Source of the DNA: Oxyruncus cristatus | Taxonomy: Eukaryota > Chordata > Aves > Passeriformes > Cotingidae | Reading direction: 5' to 3' | NCBI GenBank assembly: GCA_013399855.1 | Contig: VXAY01004352.1 | Location: forward strand, 124,001-188,000 | DNA: 64,000 nucleotides | Shown: one piece after another, positions 62,443-64,000 of the stretch | Layout: the number at the start of each line of letters is the position of its first letter | Position numbering within the stretch: the stretch's first letter is position 1 | Translations under genes and position numbers: made by a program | Notes under the pieces: model-generated | What the model saw: only the letters and a program-made list of their open reading frames with translations | Databases searched by the model: none | Told to the model about the DNA's origin: nothing

Positions 62443-63103
62443 ACTTTGGCTAATGGATAGTGCTGAGAAAGACAGGGTTCAGAGGAAGTCTAAAAATGGA
62501 TCAAAAGCATACTCATGGCTAAAAAGTAAGAAAAATATTTATTTACTTTGTTTGAGTTAAAGAAAGGAAAAAAAATAAACCCAGCACCTAATTGGTACTG
62601 TTGGCATTTGGACAGTAAGAAACAATGCACAGGAGAGAAGAATCATTACATTAAATGAAATAAAGAGCAAGCAACTGGACAGCAAGTCATCTCTCCTTTT
62701 GTACCAACATTTTCTTTATGCAAATTAAACAAAACTTCACCAGATCAGTGGGTTCATTATCATTTCATATATTCACAATGTCAGTGGAACACGCCTGTCT
62801 TTCTCACAGTATTTATTATTGTGTTACCTGGACTTTACAGTTGCCTAAATACTGAGCCCAAAGGACAGAGCGGTGACTGGGGCAAAAAGCCAGAAGAAGG
62901 AAAAGAGCTTTGGTAGCTAAATCCCTGGAGAACCAGATGACGTCTTGCTGCTCAGTGCAAGGATCAGCAGATCCCACTGCCAAGATTTGTGAAGAAAGGT
63001 CTGCTGCCCCTTTTTGGATCACAGCTGTGGAAAGAGTGTGAAAGTCATGTTTTTTTTTTAATTAGACCTTCTATTTAACGACCTTTTGCCACATAGTCTC
63101 ATT
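62443..63103. other. Non-coding DNA downstream of the candidate exon
   Basis: Contains AATAAA-like hexamers near 62,574 and 62,656 and no recognisable repeat. It would be the 3' untranslated region and flank if the exon is real. Confidence 0.35.
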
Positions 63104-63118
63104 AAAAAAAAAAAAAAA
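63104..63118. repeat. A15 homopolymer
   Basis: Fifteen A followed by GG. Simple sequence. Confidence 0.8.
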
Positions 63119-63494
63119 GGAGTTAAAAGGTTAAAAAGAATAAATTGTTGTAGCACAATGAATTATTGTAAAAGAAAATGAGCCGTACACAGCTTTGCTC
63201 ATCCTGAGTGCTGAGCAAGCATTTTGGCACTTCTGCCTTCCCCAGGTATTCCCAGTAGCTGCACTGTGTGGGGAAGGTTAGAAGTACCTTTTCTGAAAAA
63301 CACCTGCTCCTGTGTGAAATACAGTATTAAGTCAGCAATCATTTGAGGAAGAACAATGATGGTGATCTGTGTTTTCATGTAAGGAGATCAGAACACTTCC
63401 TTTGGGCGAGTAAACATGCATTGCAAGTGTAGGTGAACTGAAAGACACAGAGATCAACTAATACTCATAATGACAAGGTTTCTGATTAACTTTG
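63119..63494. other. Unique non-coding DNA
   Basis: Nothing recognised before the GC-richer right edge. Confidence 0.4.
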
Positions 63495-64000
63495 TCAAAT
63501 GCTACTGTAGGGATTCAGGTTCTTCAAACACCGGAGTCTCAGTCTGCCTATATGGACATCTGCTGCCACGTGAAATGCCCTAGAGTATCCTTTCTGCTTT
63601 CCCCCTGCATATCTGGATGGATATATATCCTTTGGCAGCTCTAGTGGCTCTGAAAGCCCAGGTAGGGCTCTTAGAGGCAGTTTTGTCAGGTAGCTAAATG
63701 CCCCAGGGGCATTCCTCCTTCCTGGCCTCATAGTTCCAAGGTTTCTACAGTTCCTTGCCCCTGGGTAGGGTAAGTAGAGAGGGACACATACACACACCTG
63801 CACAAAATATAAACAGGATGGGCCACACACGTCAACACAGAGAGGAAAGAGAGCATCCACTGCCACACTCATGATGGCACTCAGCACTGACAGTGACCCA
63901 TCCTGCTCATCTCTTCCAGCCAATGGGGGCTGAATTCTGCTGGTGGGACACAGACACACACAATGTGGGCCTTTCCCAGTCTGACTGGCAAGTGCTCCCA
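63495..64000 (-). other. GC-richer right-edge block, possible transposon or LTR
   Basis: This block is clearly richer in G and C than the surrounding DNA and holds one of the longest minus-strand frames (63,495-63,959, 154 codons). The frame has no recognised domain. The composition shift, similar to that of the solo LTR, and a TATATATCC word at about 63,621 suggest a young transposon, perhaps an LTR cut off by the window end. An exon of an unknown gene cannot be excluded. Confidence 0.25.

Noticed and set aside
1..64000. CRISPR array, bacterial operon, tRNA or rRNA genes
   Set aside because: No regularly spaced direct repeats, no operon-like coding density and no tRNA or rRNA landmarks; CR1 elements show vertebrate (bird) DNA.

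Overview
The window reads as nuclear DNA from a bird. The main evidence is a set of chicken-repeat-1 (CR1) LINE fragments. Most are 5'-truncated but keep the CR1 3' end, with terminal ATGATTCT-type octamers, and they lie on both strands. There are no Alu, L1 or B-type SINEs, which argues against a mammal. A solo LTR of about 1 kb resembles an endogenous-retrovirus LTR family I associate with neoavian genomes. That narrowing is from memory and is tentative; 'bird' is much firmer.

The window looks like a gene desert or the inside of very long introns. It is AT-rich, and no reading frame can be recognised as a known protein. The longest ATG-initiated frames (about 155 codons) are roughly what chance gives in 64 kb of AT-rich DNA. 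I found no rRNA, tRNA, snRNA or CRISPR array. Two weak exon candidates remain. One is a 46-codon frame behind a good 3' splice site at 62,302-62,442. The other is a 27-codon frame behind a good 3' splice site at 29,986-30,069.

Layout. From 1 to 15,737 there is unique AT-rich DNA with simple repeats, including a (GGAA)n tract, a 24-bp tandem duplication, A-rich tracts and a 41-base T run. From 15,738 to 22,930 there is a CR1-rich stretch with five CR1 fragments on both strands, plus a GCN/CTG triplet tract and an 84-bp (TTA)28 array. From 22,931 to 28,662 there is unique DNA with a 46-bp duplication and a perfect hairpin. From 28,663 to 29,126 one CR1 is inserted inside another. From 29,127 to 42,740 there is mostly unique DNA with one very short CR1, a possible acceptor site, a candidate conserved block near 32.5 kb and a poly-T tract close to an unresolved base (N at 39,889). 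From 42,741 to 43,724 is the solo LTR with an imperfect 5-bp target duplication. From 43,725 to 55,156 there is one more CR1 and otherwise unique DNA. From 55,157 to 62,301 there are opposed T/G- and A/C-rich tracts, a cluster of three perfect dyads near 58.4 kb and a candidate conserved block at 61.5-62.1 kb. From 62,302 to the end there is the candidate terminal exon and a GC-richer block at the right edge.

No set of genes works together here. Any functional content is probably regulatory (candidate conserved non-coding elements), and that needs cross-species alignment. I did not find a convincing new biological system.
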